A stretch of 64,000 nt of DNA, from assembly GCA_024235935.1 (NCBI GenBank), contig JACKLL010000001.1, positions 310,001 to 374,000 of the forward strand. The letters run 5' to 3'. The notes under the pieces were generated by a model that was given only the letters and a program-made list of their open reading frames with translations, searched no databases and had not been told where the DNA came from. Position numbers and translations under genes: made by a program. Each line of letters opens with the position of its first letter. Position 1 is the first letter of the stretch. Of the stretch, positions 11,832 to 21,697 are shown piece after piece. The DNA comes from Rhodoferax sp. (GTDB lineage: Bacteria; Pseudomonadota; Gammaproteobacteria; Burkholderiales; Burkholderiaceae_C).

Positions 11832-11860
11832 AAGTGAAAGCAGGCCGCCCCGCGGCCTGC
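11832..11860 (-). terminator. Strong hairpin between convergent moeA and the RND permease gene
   Basis: A perfect 9-bp stem GCAGGCCGC / GCGGCCTGC closes a 3-base loop at 11840-11860. On the minus strand it is followed by TTTCACTT, so it best serves the pump operon, though it may also stop moeA transcripts. Confidence 0.6.
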
Positions 11861-11868
11861 TCCGGGCG

Positions 11869-14800
11869 TCAACCGCCGGAGTGCGCTGGCTGGGGTGGCA
11901 ACCCATGCCCGGTGGCCCCATCCGGGGCGCCGGTGTGTGCATGCGCCACTTCCTTCTTGGCGCCAGGTGCATGGCGGCGCGCCAGCAAGGTATACATGGT
12001 GGGCACGACGAAGATCGTCAGCAAGGTACCCAGGCTCATGCCGCCGACGATGACCCAGCCGATCTGACGCCGGCTTTCCGCGCCAGCACCGGTTGCCAGC
12101 GCCAGCGGCAAGGCACCCAGCACCATGGCCCCGGTGGTCATCAGGATGGGCCGCAGGCGCTGCGATGCCGACTTGCGGATGGCCGCCATCACGTCCATCC
12201 CCTGTTCGCGCAGCTGGTTGGCAAATTCGACGATCAGGATGCCGTGCTTGGTGATCAGGCCCACCAGCGTGATCAGGCCGATCTGGCTGAACACATTCAG
12301 TGTGCCGCCGGACCATTGCAGGGCCAGCAGCGCACCGGCCATGGACAGCGGAACACTGAGCAGGATCACGAACGGATCGATGAAGCTCTCGAACTGCGCC
12401 GCCAGCACCAGAAAGATGAAGAACAGCGCCAGGATGAACACCAGCGTCAGCGAGTTCGATGACTTGCGGAATTCGCGGCTGATGCCGTTGAGATCGGTCG
12501 CGTAGCCCGGCTTGAGCACCTTCCTGGCGGTCTGGTCCATGAAGTCCAGCGCCTCGCCGACCGAATAGTCAGGCGCCAGATTGGCAGTGATCGATGCCGA
12601 CCGCCGCTGGCCGAAGTGGTTGAGTTCGCGCGGCACCACAACCTCGCGGATCTTGACCAGGGCCGACAGCGGGATCATGGTGTCGTTCTTGCCGCGCACG
12701 AAGATCTTCTCGATATCCGACGGCGTCCCGCGGCCACTTTCGGTGGTCTGCACGATCACGTCGTACTGCTCGCCGTCGCGCTTGAAGCGCGTCACGATGC
12801 GCCCGCCCAGCATGGTCTCGACCGCACGCGCAATGGCGTCGACCCCGACGCCGTTGTCGGCCGCACGCTCGCGGTCCACCTCCAGCTTGATCTCCGGCTT
12901 GTTCAGGCGCAAATCGGTGTCGACCTGCGCAAAGCCCGGATTCCTGGCCAGTTCATCCTGGAACGCCCGAACCGTCTGCGCCAGATTGGCGTAACTCTCG
13001 GAGGTGATGATGACGTAATTGATCGGGCGCTGCGTGAAACCCTGCCCCAGCGACGGCGGCGTGATGGGGAAGGCACTGACGCCCGTCAGGCCGGCGACCC
13101 GCGGCGTCATCTCGCGCGCCATCTCCTGGGTGGTGCGCGTGCGCTCCTCCCAGGGGACCGTGCGAAAGAAGATGTTGCCCTGGGCCACCGTCGGATTACC
13201 GATGGTGGCGAAGATCCGGTCGAACTCCGGAAAGCTCTCGCCAATACGCTCGATCGCCGTCGCGTAGCGGTTGGTGTATTCGAGCGTCGCGCCGTCCGGG
13301 CCATTGACCTGCGCCAGCACCACGCCGCGGTCCTCGATCGGTGCCAGTTCGCGCTTGATGCTCCCGAGCACCGACCATGACACCGCACCGCTGCCGATGG
13401 CAACCAGCACGATCAGCCAGCGCACCTTCAGCGTCCAGCCCAGCAGCCGGCCGTACCCCTTGGTCAGCGCCTGCAGGCCGCGCTCCATGCCACGGTCAAA
13501 GACCCCGGGCTTGGGGTTGTGGCGCAGCAGCAGCGAGCACATCATCGGCGACAGGGTCAGCGCCACCACACCGGAGACAACCACCGCACCGGCCAGCGCC
13601 AGGGCGAACTCGGTGAACAGCCGCCCGGTGCGCCCAGGTGCAAAGGCCAGCGGCGCGTACACCGCCACCAGGGTCATCGTCATCGCGACAATGGCAAAGC
13701 CGACTTCGCGCGAGCCGCGCAGCGCGGCCTGGAAGGGCGTCATGCCCTCCTCGATATGCCGGTAGATGTTCTCCAGCATGACGATGGCATCGTCCACCAC
13801 CAGTCCGATCGCCAGCACCAGGGCCAGCAGCGTCAGCGTATTGATGCTGAACCCGGCCAGCGCCATCAGGGCAAAGGTGCCGATCAGCGACACCGGTATG
13901 GTCAACAGCGGAATGACCGACGCACGCAGGGTGCGCAGAAACACGAAGATCACCAGCGCCACCAGCACCACGGCCTCGGCGATGGTGTGGTAGACCGCCT
14001 TGACCGACCGGTCGATGAACACCGAGTTGTCGTTGGCCACCTCGATGCGCACGCCAGGCGGCAGGTCGCCACGCACCTTGTCCAGCAGCGCATAGACGCC
14101 GGCGGACAACTCCAGCGGGTTGGCCGTCGCCTGGCGGATCACGCCCAGAGCCACCGAATCGCGGCCGTTGAGGCGCACGCTCGAACGCTCCTCGGCAGCA
14201 CCGGTCTGCACCCGCGCCACGTCGGCGATCCGGATCGGCAGGCCGTTGACGGTTCGAATCACGACCTGGCGGAACTCCGACGGACGCTGCAGGTCGGTGG
14301 CCGCGGTCACGTTGAACTCGCGCTGCCGGCTTTCGATGCGCCCGGCCGGCACCTCCAGGTTGGAGCGGCGCAAGGCATCCTCGACATCCTGCACCGTGAT
14401 CCGATAGGCCGCCAGGCGGTCGGGATCGAGCCCGATGCGCATGGCCAGCTTGCGCTCGCCATAGATATTCACCTCGGCTGCGCCGGGGGCCGTCTGCAGC
14501 ACCGGCTTGACCAGCTGATTGGCCATGTCGGTGAGTTGCAGCGGGGTATGGGTGTCCGAGCTCAGCGCCAGAAACACCACCGGAAAGGACTCGGCCTCGA
14601 CCTTGGCGATCACCGGTTCGTCGATACCCTGGGGCAGGCGCTGGCGTACCCGCGACACCTTGTCGCGCACGTCGGCAGCTGCCGAGTCCGGATCGCGGCT
14701 GAGCGCAAAACGGATCGAGATCAGGCTGCGCTCCTGGCGGCTGATCGAGGTGATGACGTCGACGCCCTCGATGCCGGCGAGTGAATCCTCCAGCACCTTG

Positions 14801-14991
14801 GTGACCTGGCTTTCCATCACCTCGCTGGAAGCACCGCCGAACCGGGTTTGCACGCTGACCACTGGCTCATCGATCTTGGGATATTCGCGCACCGTGAGGC
14901 GGTTGAACGATACGGCGCCGATCAGCACGATCAGCAGCGACAGCACGGTCGCGAATACCGGCCGTCGAATGGACGTTTCGGCGAGTTGCAT
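11869..14991 (-). CDS. RND efflux transporter, inner-membrane permease
   Basis: A 1040-residue proton-driven efflux pump of the RND superfamily (HAE1/AcrB-like branch). The N-terminus (SIRRPVFATVLSLLIVLIGA) is the first membrane helix, followed by the duplicated porter domain. The helix IV motif GLVVDDAIVMLENI near residue 400 carries the paired Asp residues of the proton relay. The C-terminal half repeats the membrane block (residues about 850-1010). Family members export drugs, dyes or lipophilic compounds through an outer-membrane channel. The adaptor gene lies 15 bp upstream on the same strand; no outer-membrane factor is adjacent. The substrate is unknown. Confidence 0.95.
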   Translation of the reverse strand: MQLAETSIRRPVFATVLSLLIVLIGAVSFNRLTVREYPKIDEPVVSVQTRFGGASSEVMESQVTKVLEDSLAGIEGVDVITSISRQERSLISIRFALSRDPDSAAADVRDKVSRVRQRLPQGIDEPVIAKVEAESFPVVFLALSSDTHTPLQLTDMANQLVKPVLQTAPGAAEVNIYGERKLAMRIGLDPDRLAAYRITVQDVEDALRRSNLEVPAGRIESRQREFNVTAATDLQRPSEFRQVVIRTVNGLPIRIADVARVQTGAAEERSSVRLNGRDSVALGVIRQATANPLELSAGVYALLDKVRGDLPPGVRIEVANDNSVFIDRSVKAVYHTIAEAVVLVALVIFVFLRTLRASVIPLLTIPVSLIGTFALMALAGFSINTLTLLALVLAIGLVVDDAIVMLENIYRHIEEGMTPFQAALRGSREVGFAIVAMTMTLVAVYAPLAFAPGRTGRLFTEFALALAGAVVVSGVVALTLSPMMCSLLLRHNPKPGVFDRGMERGLQALTKGYGRLLGWTLKVRWLIVLVAIGSGAVSWSVLGSIKRELAPIEDRGVVLAQVNGPDGATLEYTNRYATAIERIGESFPEFDRIFATIGNPTVAQGNIFFRTVPWEERTRTTQEMAREMTPRVAGLTGVSAFPITPPSLGQGFTQRPINYVIITSESYANLAQTVRAFQDELARNPGFAQVDTDLRLNKPEIKLEVDRERAADNGVGVDAIARAVETMLGGRIVTRFKRDGEQYDVIVQTTESGRGTPSDIEKIFVRGKNDTMIPLSALVKIREVVVPRELNHFGQRRSASITANLAPDYSVGEALDFMDQTARKVLKPGYATDLNGISREFRKSSNSLTLVFILALFFIFLVLAAQFESFIDPFVILLSVPLSMAGALLALQWSGGTLNVFSQIGLITLVGLITKHGILIVEFANQLREQGMDVMAAIRKSASQRLRPILMTTGAMVLGALPLALATGAGAESRRQIGWVIVGGMSLGTLLTIFVVPTMYTLLARRHAPGAKKEVAHAHTGAPDGATGHGLPPQPAHSGG

Positions 14992-15006
14992 GGCGCAGCC
15001 TTTTCG

Positions 15007-16733
15007 TCAGTTGCCGAGAGCCGCGACCGGCCCGGGGGCGGAAGCCCCCATCGCCGGGCCGTTGCCGGGGGCCGGTGCCGAGGTGGCACCTGCGGGCGGT
15101 GTCGCACCTGCAGGGCCGCCGCGCGGACCCGGACGGCCCAGCTCGACGATGCGCAGTGCGGTGCCATCACGCTGTAGCCGCTGCTGTCCGGCGACCACCA
15201 CGGTCTCGCCTTCGAGCAGGCCCTCGACCACTTCGACCTTGCCCAGTTGCCGCGCGCCCAGCTTGACTTCCTGGCGCTGCGACACCCATTTGGTGTCGGG
15301 CGGCAGTGGCCGGTCGGCGGCCGCAGGCACCTGCGAGGGCTCCATCACCTTGATCACGAACTGGCGCCCGCCCTGCGGCACGATGGCCTCCTCGGGAATG
15401 ACGATGGCGGCATCCTTGATCGCAAAAATCGTCGTGACGCGTGCGAACATGCCAGGCCGCAGTGGCATCGCGCCAGGCCCGCCAGCACCCCGCTGACCGC
15501 CGGCAGCGCCCGCACGGGGACCGCTGCCACCACCGGCTGCCGCGCCGCCCGCCGCCCGGTTCTGCGATTCGGCGGCCACGGTGGCAGACTCCCCGCCGGT
15601 CACGCTGCCACACAACGCGGCCTCCGGCGTGGCACTGCGGCCGCCACCTGCACGCACGCCATCGGCCCGGCCTGGTGCGCCGGCACCGGCGCCGCGCTGG
15701 CCGCCACCCGGCGCACGCGCATTGCTAGCAGCGCCGGCCATCGGGGCATTGCCCGGGCACCATCCGAATTTGATTTACGGTCGCCGCCACCGGCCAGCAG
15801 CGGCTGCGGGTGGCTTGGCGGCACCGCCACCCGCTGCAGCAGGCGCTCCCCCCGGCCCACCGGGGCGACCACCGCCCTGGGGAGCCGCCTCACCCATGGT
15901 GTTGGGCAGCACGGCGCGAACACCGACCGAGCGACCATTGACGTCCAGCAAAGGGTCGATCGCCTCGATGCTGGCCTTGAACACGCGTCCCGGATAGGCA
16001 TCGAGCTGCAGTTGCACGCTCTGGCGCGCGCGCAGCTTGCCCTGGAAACGTTCTGGCAGACGGAAGTCGGCATACATGCTGCTGATGTCTTCCAGGTTGA
16101 CCAGGTCGGCGCCATCCTTGACATAGTCGCCCAGGTTGACGCTGCGGATGCCGACCGTGCCGTCGAATGGCGCCAGGATCGCCATGCGCGACCAGCGGGC
16201 GCAGGCCAGCGCCAGCTGCGCTTCGGCCACCTGCAGGTTGGCGCCGCTTTCGTCCAGCACGCGCTGGGCCACGAAACTCTGGCCACCAGTTCCTGGTTGC
16301 GCTTGAGGTTGGCCTGGGCAATCGAGACCTGGGCCTGTGCCTGCTTGATCTCGGCTTTCTGCAAGGTGTCGTCCAGTTGCACCAGCACCTGGCCCTTGCG
16401 CACGACCGCACCGTCGGCGAAACCGATCTCCCTGACCCGGCCGGCCACCTCGGGCCGCAGCATGACACTTTGGCGTGATCGCAGCGTGCCCACCGACTGG
16501 GCATCGTCCTGCAAGCAGGCCCGTTCGGCCTGGCGACCTCACACCGGCCGCCCGGGGTGCGGACGATGCCGCTGACGGCGCTGCGGCGCGGTCTTGCCCG
16601 CGGCCGCCGCGGCGCCGCTGTCAGCCTTGATTTCCACCGGGCCCTGCGGCCGTGCCTGGTACCACCACGCACCCGCCGATGCGGCGGCAATTCCTACAAC
16701 CGCCACAGCGGAATAGATTGCTTTGGAGGCCAT
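15007..16733 (-). pseudogene. RND periplasmic adaptor (membrane-fusion protein), reading frame disrupted
   Basis: The parts of one adaptor protein are spread over different frames. An N-terminal membrane anchor starts at ATG 16733 (MASKAIYSAVAVVGIAAASA) and reaches a TGA at 16539-16541. The lipoyl/hairpin segment (RPEVAGRVREIGFADGAV, LVQLDDTLQKAEIKQAQ) is in the first frame, 16514 to about 16280. It continues in another frame from SFVAQRVLDESGANLQ to VLPNTMGEAAPQ, where a TAA stands near 15775. The beta-barrel and tail (PLRPGMFARVTTIF, VIPEEAIVPQGGRQF) run from 15741 to 15007. All conserved blocks are present and in order, so either several consensus indels or recent decay explains it. The Gly/Pro/Ala-rich insert near residue 270 is a difficult stretch to sequence. 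Confidence 0.8.
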
Positions 16734-16840
16734 GAAGCGATTGAACTCCGAACGGGTTTGAAAGAGGCTGTAACAAATCAGTGCGCGAATGCAGCAGTCT
16801 TGCCCGTCTCAGGTTGTGCTCCTCGGTAAAGTTCCGCAAA

Positions 16841-17317
16841 TCAGTGGGGCGATGTCGCAACCGCGCCACGGGTGCCGCGCCGCGCCTGATCGACACCCCG
16901 ATTCGCCAGCATGTCGGCACGCTCATTGCCCGGGTCGCCGGAGTGACCCTTGACCCAGCGCCAGTCGATCTGATGCCCCCTGCCGCTGACCAGCGCATCG
17001 AGCCGCTGCCACAGATCGGCGTTCTTGACTTCCTGCCTGGCTGCGGTGCGCCAGCCACGGGCCTTCCAGCCGGCGATCCATTCGGTGATGCCTTTGCGCA
17101 CGTATTCGCTGTCCAGGTACAACACCACGTTGCAGGGACGCTGCAGGGCATCCAGTGCTTCGATCACGGCCATCAGTTCCATCCGGTTGTTGGTGGTCTG
17201 CAACTCGCCGCCAAACAGTTCCTTTTCGACGCCGTCGGATTGCAGCAGGGCGCCCCAGCCACCGGGCCCCGGATTGCCCTTGCAGGCGCCATCGGTGTGG
17301 ATCTGGACATGGTTCAC
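16841..17317 (-). CDS. rnhA: Ribonuclease HI
   Basis: A 158-residue endonuclease that cuts the RNA strand of RNA-DNA hybrids. The four catalytic acids are Asp9 (HTDGACKGNPG), Glu47 (NRMELMA), Asp69 (YLDSEYV) and Asp135 (NERADMLA), with His125 in KGHSG. The C-terminal tail after ANRGVDQ is short and basic. It lies 90 bp downstream of a methyltransferase gene on the same strand, an order I know from many betaproteobacteria. Confidence 0.97.
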   Translation of the reverse strand: MNHVQIHTDGACKGNPGPGGWGALLQSDGVEKELFGGELQTTNNRMELMAVIEALDALQRPCNVVLYLDSEYVRKGITEWIAGWKARGWRTAARQEVKNADLWQRLDALVSGRGHQIDWRWVKGHSGDPGNERADMLANRGVDQARRGTRGAVATSPH

Positions 17318-17407
17318 GTTGTTTTGCTCCTGGTGAAGGGGTAAATGACACCGACACCGGCGTCGTTGAAAGGCTTGGCGGCAACGCGGCGCAGCGCGTG
17401 CCAGCCG

Positions 17408-18256
17408 TCATTCGTGCTGGCGTGGCGTGTGTCCGCGGTTGGCGACCGATACCGGCGCCTTGGCGCGGCTGGTGGCGGTTTTCCACGCCGGACCCAGCAG
17501 ACGCATGCCACGCACACGCTTGGTGGCGACCAGAAAATACACCGCGCCCAGGATCGGCCACCACCGCGCACCGGCCTTGTCCATCCACTGGAAACGCTCG
17601 AGCCACAGCGCGTCGGAGACCGCGGGCCGGTAGCAGCCGAACCGGCCCGATTCGACCTCGAAGCTGAGCAGGCGCAGCCAGTCGCGCAAGCGCCAGTAGC
17701 CGATGAACTCGCCCTCCTTCGGGAGATACAGCGCGCCGAAACCGAGACGCCGGTACAGATGGGCGCGGCGCTGGCGCAGCCCCCACAGACTGACCGGATT
17801 GATGCCGCAGATGACGACCTTCCCCTCGGGCACCAGCACCCGTTCCACCTCGCGCAAGGTGGCGTGCGGATCGCCATGCAGCTCCAGGGTATGCGGCAGC
17901 ACCACCAGGTCCAGGCTGTTGGCCGGAAACGGCAGCGCCGAGAAATCACTGGCCAGCGCGATCGTCCGGGCCGGCGGCTGCGCGCATTGACCATCCGCTG
18001 GTCCCGTGTTACTGTGCGCCGGGCCGGAACGGGTGGACGCGCCAGCTGCGGGCAGGTCGCTTCCGTCGGAGATGTACCAGCGATGCGGCATGCGGTTTGC
18101 GGCAAGCGCATCCAGTGCAGGCAAGCCCAGCTGCACGGCATGAAAACCGAAGATGTCGGCAACGACCTGGTCGAGTTGCTGGCGTTCCCAGTCCAGCATG
18201 TAGCGGCCACGCGGAGTCTGGAACCAGTCCTGCAAACCTATAATTTGACCGTCCAT
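17408..18256 (-). CDS. Class I SAM-dependent methyltransferase (methyltransferase-11 type)
   Basis: A 282-residue cytoplasmic protein. The central part TIALASDFSALPFPANSLDLVVLPHTLE (residues about 96-122, interrupted here by no insertion) shows the acidic loop, the LPFPANSLD strand and the usual post-motif of the Methyltransf_11 family; HATLREVERVLVPEGKVVICGINP is the conserved helix and strand after it. ATG 18256 gives MDGQIIGLQDWF, matching the normal start; an upstream in-frame start is less likely. A Ser/Thr/Pro-rich insert lies around residues 70-92. The substrate is unknown. It is read together with rnhA and is divergent from the transglycosylase gene. Confidence 0.85.
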   Translation of the reverse strand: MDGQIIGLQDWFQTPRGRYMLDWERQQLDQVVADIFGFHAVQLGLPALDALAANRMPHRWYISDGSDLPAAGASTRSGPAHSNTGPADGQCAQPPARTIALASDFSALPFPANSLDLVVLPHTLELHGDPHATLREVERVLVPEGKVVICGINPVSLWGLRQRRAHLYRRLGFGALYLPKEGEFIGYWRLRDWLRLLSFEVESGRFGCYRPAVSDALWLERFQWMDKAGARWWPILGAVYFLVATKRVRGMRLLGPAWKTATSRAKAPVSVANRGHTPRQHE

Positions 18257-18490
18257 GAATTTGAATCTGCGTCCGGTACCCAATAACTGCAACCATCAAG
18301 CGAGGCACCGACCGGGCGCCACCAGAATCCCGACCTCCCGTGCCCGGCACGCAGACCCGCAAGCGATGCGGCGCACGCAGCGACATCGTCCCATTCTAGT
18401 CACCGCAACGGACACGGGCATCTGGCCCGCATGCCGGACGATGTTTGCCGCCCCCACGCATGTGCCGGCCCCACCCAGCAGGAATTTCCC

Positions 18491-20053
18491 ATGATATTTT
18501 TCAATCGGCTCACCGCCTTGGCCCTGGCGCTGTTTGTCGCCGGCTGCGCCACGACCACTGCGCCTCCCGCGGTGGCCCCCGCCACCGACGCACCCAATGC
18601 CAGCGCCGCACCCGCCATGGTGACGCCGGCGAAGTCCCCGGCCGGCACGGCACCCAATGCCAGTGCCAGCACAAAGCCATTGCCCAAGGTCTACCCGAGC
18701 GGGCCGCTCGCGCCGCTGTCGCCCAACAACGCCAGCAGCACCGCGGTGGCCACGCTGACGCCACCGGCCGACCTCTGGGACCGGATCCGGCGCGGCTATG
18801 CCATGCCCGACCTGGAAAACGACCTGGTGCATGAGCGCGAGCGCTGGTATGCCAGCCGTCCCGACTACATCGAACGCATGACCGAGCGCTCGAGCAAGTA
18901 CCTGTTTCACATCGTCGAGGAACTCGAGCGGCGCAACATGCCGACCGAACTGGCGCTGCTGCCCTTCATCGAAAGTGCCTTCAACCCGCAGGCGGTCTCC
19001 AGTGCCAAGGCGGCCGGCATGTGGCAGTTCATGCCGGCGACCGGCAAGCATTTCGAACTCAAGCAGAACGCTTTCCGCGATGACCGGCGTGATGTGCTGG
19101 CCTCGACCCGCGCCGCGCTCGACTACCTGCAGAAGCTGCATGGCATGTTCGGCGACTGGCATCTGGCGCTGGCCGCCTATAACTGGGGCGAAGGCAGTGT
19201 TTCGCGTGCCATCGAGAAGAACCGCAAGGCGGGCCTCGGTACCGGCTATGAAGATCTGAAGATGCCCGCCGAAACCCGGCTGTACGTGCCCAAGCTGCAG
19301 GCCGTCAAGAACATCGTCTCGGCGCCGCAGGCTCTGGGCACCACGCTGCCGGTGATCGAGAACCACCCTTACTTCCAGAGCGTCGACATCACCCGCGACA
19401 TCGACGTGGCAGTGGCTGCCCGGCTCGCCAATGTCGAGATCGAGGACTTCAAGGCACTGAACCCGTCCGCCCACCGGCCGGTGATCCTGGCCGCGGGCAC
19501 ACCGCAGATCCTGCTGCCATGGGATAACGCCGCGACGTTCCGTGCCAACCTGCGGGCCAACGCCGACAAGCCCCTGGCCAGCTGGACCGCCTGGCTGGCC
19601 CCTACCACGATGCGCCCCGCGGACGTGGCCAAACGGGTCGACATGAGCGAAGCGGACCTGCGCGCCGTCAACAGCATTCCCAAGGGCATGGTGGTCAAGG
19701 CGGGTTCGACGCTGCTGGTGCGCCGCCCGGCGTCGGTCCGCGAAGACGTGGCCGAAGCCATCGCCGACAACGCGCAGATGTCGCTCGGCCGACAGGAACT
19801 GCAGGTGCGGCGCATCGTGAAGGCGCGCAAGAACGACTCGGTCACCAGTCTGGCACAGCGTTATGGTGTCGCAGCCAGCAGCGTCGCATCGTGGAACAAG
19901 ATTTCCGCGTCGGCATCGCTGAAGCCGGGCCAGCGGGTGACGTTATACGTGGCGGCGCGCTCCAAGGCAGCCTCGTCGGCTGTGCGCACCGCCAGCAACC
20001 GGCAGGGCACACGTTCGAGCAAGCAAAAGCCGGTTCGCCTGGCAAAGGACTGA
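18491..20053 (+). CDS. mltD: Membrane-bound lytic murein transglycosylase D with LysM domain
   Basis: A 520-residue lipoprotein that cleaves peptidoglycan glycan strands. The signal ends in a lipobox LFVAGC (Cys about residue 19), followed by an Ala/Pro-rich linker to residue 80. The SLT domain (about 140-260) has the catalytic Glu in LPFIESAFNP and the supporting AAGMWQFMPATG and AAYNWGEGSV motifs. One LysM domain is clear near the C-terminus (VKARKNDSVTSLAQRYGV) and a degenerate one around residues 350-420. ATG 18491 follows an AGGAA. A TATAAT at 18238-18243, inside the divergent methyltransferase start, could be its -10. Confidence 0.93.
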   Translation: MIFFNRLTALALALFVAGCATTTAPPAVAPATDAPNASAAPAMVTPAKSPAGTAPNASASTKPLPKVYPSGPLAPLSPNNASSTAVATLTPPADLWDRIRRGYAMPDLENDLVHERERWYASRPDYIERMTERSSKYLFHIVEELERRNMPTELALLPFIESAFNPQAVSSAKAAGMWQFMPATGKHFELKQNAFRDDRRDVLASTRAALDYLQKLHGMFGDWHLALAAYNWGEGSVSRAIEKNRKAGLGTGYEDLKMPAETRLYVPKLQAVKNIVSAPQALGTTLPVIENHPYFQSVDITRDIDVAVAARLANVEIEDFKALNPSAHRPVILAAGTPQILLPWDNAATFRANLRANADKPLASWTAWLAPTTMRPADVAKRVDMSEADLRAVNSIPKGMVVKAGSTLLVRRPASVREDVAEAIADNAQMSLGRQELQVRRIVKARKNDSVTSLAQRYGVAASSVASWNKISASASLKPGQRVTLYVAARSKAASSAVRTASNRQGTRSSKQKPVRLAKD

Positions 20054-20086
20054 GCAACAGGCCGCCTGCCGACCCTTTGGCAACGG

Positions 20087-21133
20087 TCAGGCGCGGAACT
20101 TGTCCTTGGCCTTGCGGGCAAACACGTTGGTGTAGACCCGTTCGGCGTCGATCTTGTCCGGCTGAAAGTTGCCGTCGCGCCGGTGCAGCGCACGCAAGGC
20201 TGTCTTGAGACCGTCTTCCGGCACCAATCCGTCCAGCGAAATCGACTCGCGCAGCTTGCCGAAGGCGGCCAGGTACAAGCCCCGATCACCCAGCAGATAC
20301 GTTTCGGGCAAGGCCTTGATCAGATCGCTCGGGCCGGCCGTCTGCAGCCATTTGAGGGCATGCACGACGGCATTGGCCACGGCCTGCGCGGTGTTGGGAT
20401 GGGTGCGCAGGTAGGCCGCCGGCGCGAACAGGCAGGTTGACGGCATCACGCCGCCGAAGATGTCCTGCGCGCCCTTGAGCGAACGCGCATCGGAGATGAT
20501 GCGCACATCCCCTTTCTGTTCGAGCATGGTCATCACCGGCTCCGTGTGCACCATGGCATCCACCTGTCCGGCGCGAACAGCCTGCAGTGCGGCGCCGATG
20601 CCGCCGGTCTCGACCATGTGCACATCCTGCAAGCGCAGGCCTGCACCCGACATCACCATGGCAGCCACCAGTTCGGCGGCGGATCCGGCCCCGGCGACGC
20701 CGATCTTGCGCCCCTTGAGGTCGCTGACCCGCCGGTAGGCCGGCATCGACCGCATCGAAACGCCAAACGCGATCTGCGGCGCCCGTGCCAGCAGACAGAA
20801 GGCCTGCGGCTGCTGGCGGCTGGCGTAGTTTTCCAGCAGGCCGTCGAAGCCGGCGCATGCGACATCTGCCGCGCCTTCGAGCAGCGCCTGCTGCGTCCTT
20901 GCCGCATTGCCAAGGTCGAGCATCTCGATGTCGAGACCCTCGGCTGCGAAATAGCCCAGCCGATCGGCAATGGCCAGCGGAAGGTATTGCAGCGAGGTCT
21001 TGCCGCCCACGGCCAGAATCACCCGCGACTTCTCGGGCTTGTCGTCCGCCAGCAAGATGCCGGAACGCAGGCCAGCCAGCGACAACGCCGCTCCGAGCAA
21101 GAACGTTCGCCGGACTCTCCGCGTATTGATCAC
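20087..21133 (-). CDS. Orphan NitT/TauT-type ABC substrate-binding protein, probable Tat signal
   Basis: A 348-residue periplasmic binding protein of the NMT1/SsuA-like family (nitrate, taurine, sulfonate or thiamine-precursor type). The body starts at SRVILAVGGKTSLQYLPLAIADRLGYF, and GRKIGVAGAGSAAELVAAM is the typical middle stretch. I choose GTG 21133 because GGGAGAGGG lies just before it; an ATG at 21196 is possible. The signal VINTRRVRRTFLLGAALSLAG contains RRTFLL, close to the twin-arginine pattern. There is no permease or ATPase gene beside it, so it may serve a distant transporter. The ligand cannot be inferred. Confidence 0.85.
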   Translation of the reverse strand: MINTRRVRRTFLLGAALSLAGLRSGILLADDKPEKSRVILAVGGKTSLQYLPLAIADRLGYFAAEGLDIEMLDLGNAARTQQALLEGAADVACAGFDGLLENYASRQQPQAFCLLARAPQIAFGVSMRSMPAYRRVSDLKGRKIGVAGAGSAAELVAAMVMSGAGLRLQDVHMVETGGIGAALQAVRAGQVDAMVHTEPVMTMLEQKGDVRIISDARSLKGAQDIFGGVMPSTCLFAPAAYLRTHPNTAQAVANAVVHALKWLQTAGPSDLIKALPETYLLGDRGLYLAAFGKLRESISLDGLVPEDGLKTALRALHRRDGNFQPDKIDAERVYTNVFARKAKDKFRA

Positions 21134-21271
21134 AAGCCCTCTCCCATCCACGCTATTGTTTGCACCAAGGCTAACGAATTGCGCGCATCCGCGCATCGGG
21201 AAGTTCCCGAGCGGGTTACTACTTACGGGGTATCCACATCGCGCCCATGGGGCGCGTGGACGGGCACGGCG

Positions 21272-21673
21272 TCAGGCCGCGAACAGAATGGCGATGTTGA
21301 CGCCCAGCGCTGCCGTCCACACCAGCGAGCGCAGGTTAGCCTGACCGCTGACATAGAGGCCGATGTACACGATGCGCAAAGCCACGAACACCATCGCCAG
21401 CATATCGATGCGGGCCGGGTCGGCGCCCAGCTGAAAAGCGATCACGACGGCACCGATGAAGAATGGCAGCGCTTCGAAACTGTTGGCCTGGGCGGCATTC
21501 GCACGTGCACGCCAGGCACTCTGGCGCGCCAGCCATGCCCGTGGATCACGGTTGTCGTAGCCGCCGGCACTCGCCGGCTTGCCGAACATGCCGTATTTGG
21601 CGATGCCAGCGCAGACGATCGGCAGCAAGGCTGCGACCAGGACCGCCCAATGGGCGAGCGAGAAGGCGTGCAT
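21272..21673 (-). CDS. MAPEG family membrane protein
   Basis: A 133-residue protein with four hydrophobic segments (about residues 5-25, 62-82, 88-108 and 113-132). The RARANAAQANSFEALPFFIGAV stretch is the MAPEG pattern, in which the Arg and the NxxE region bind glutathione in eukaryotic relatives. Bacterial members of this type are mostly uncharacterised. It lies 25 bp from recR on the same strand. Confidence 0.85.
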   Translation of the reverse strand: MHAFSLAHWAVLVAALLPIVCAGIAKYGMFGKPASAGGYDNRDPRAWLARQSAWRARANAAQANSFEALPFFIGAVVIAFQLGADPARIDMLAMVFVALRIVYIGLYVSGQANLRSLVWTAALGVNIAILFAA

Positions 21674-21697
21674 GGGAATCCTTGAGACAGTTCTGGT

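Noticed and set aside
13519..14784. A 421-residue plus-strand frame opposite the RND permease
   Set aside because: Low-complexity His/Gln/Arg composition and a perfect antisense position to a conserved gene.
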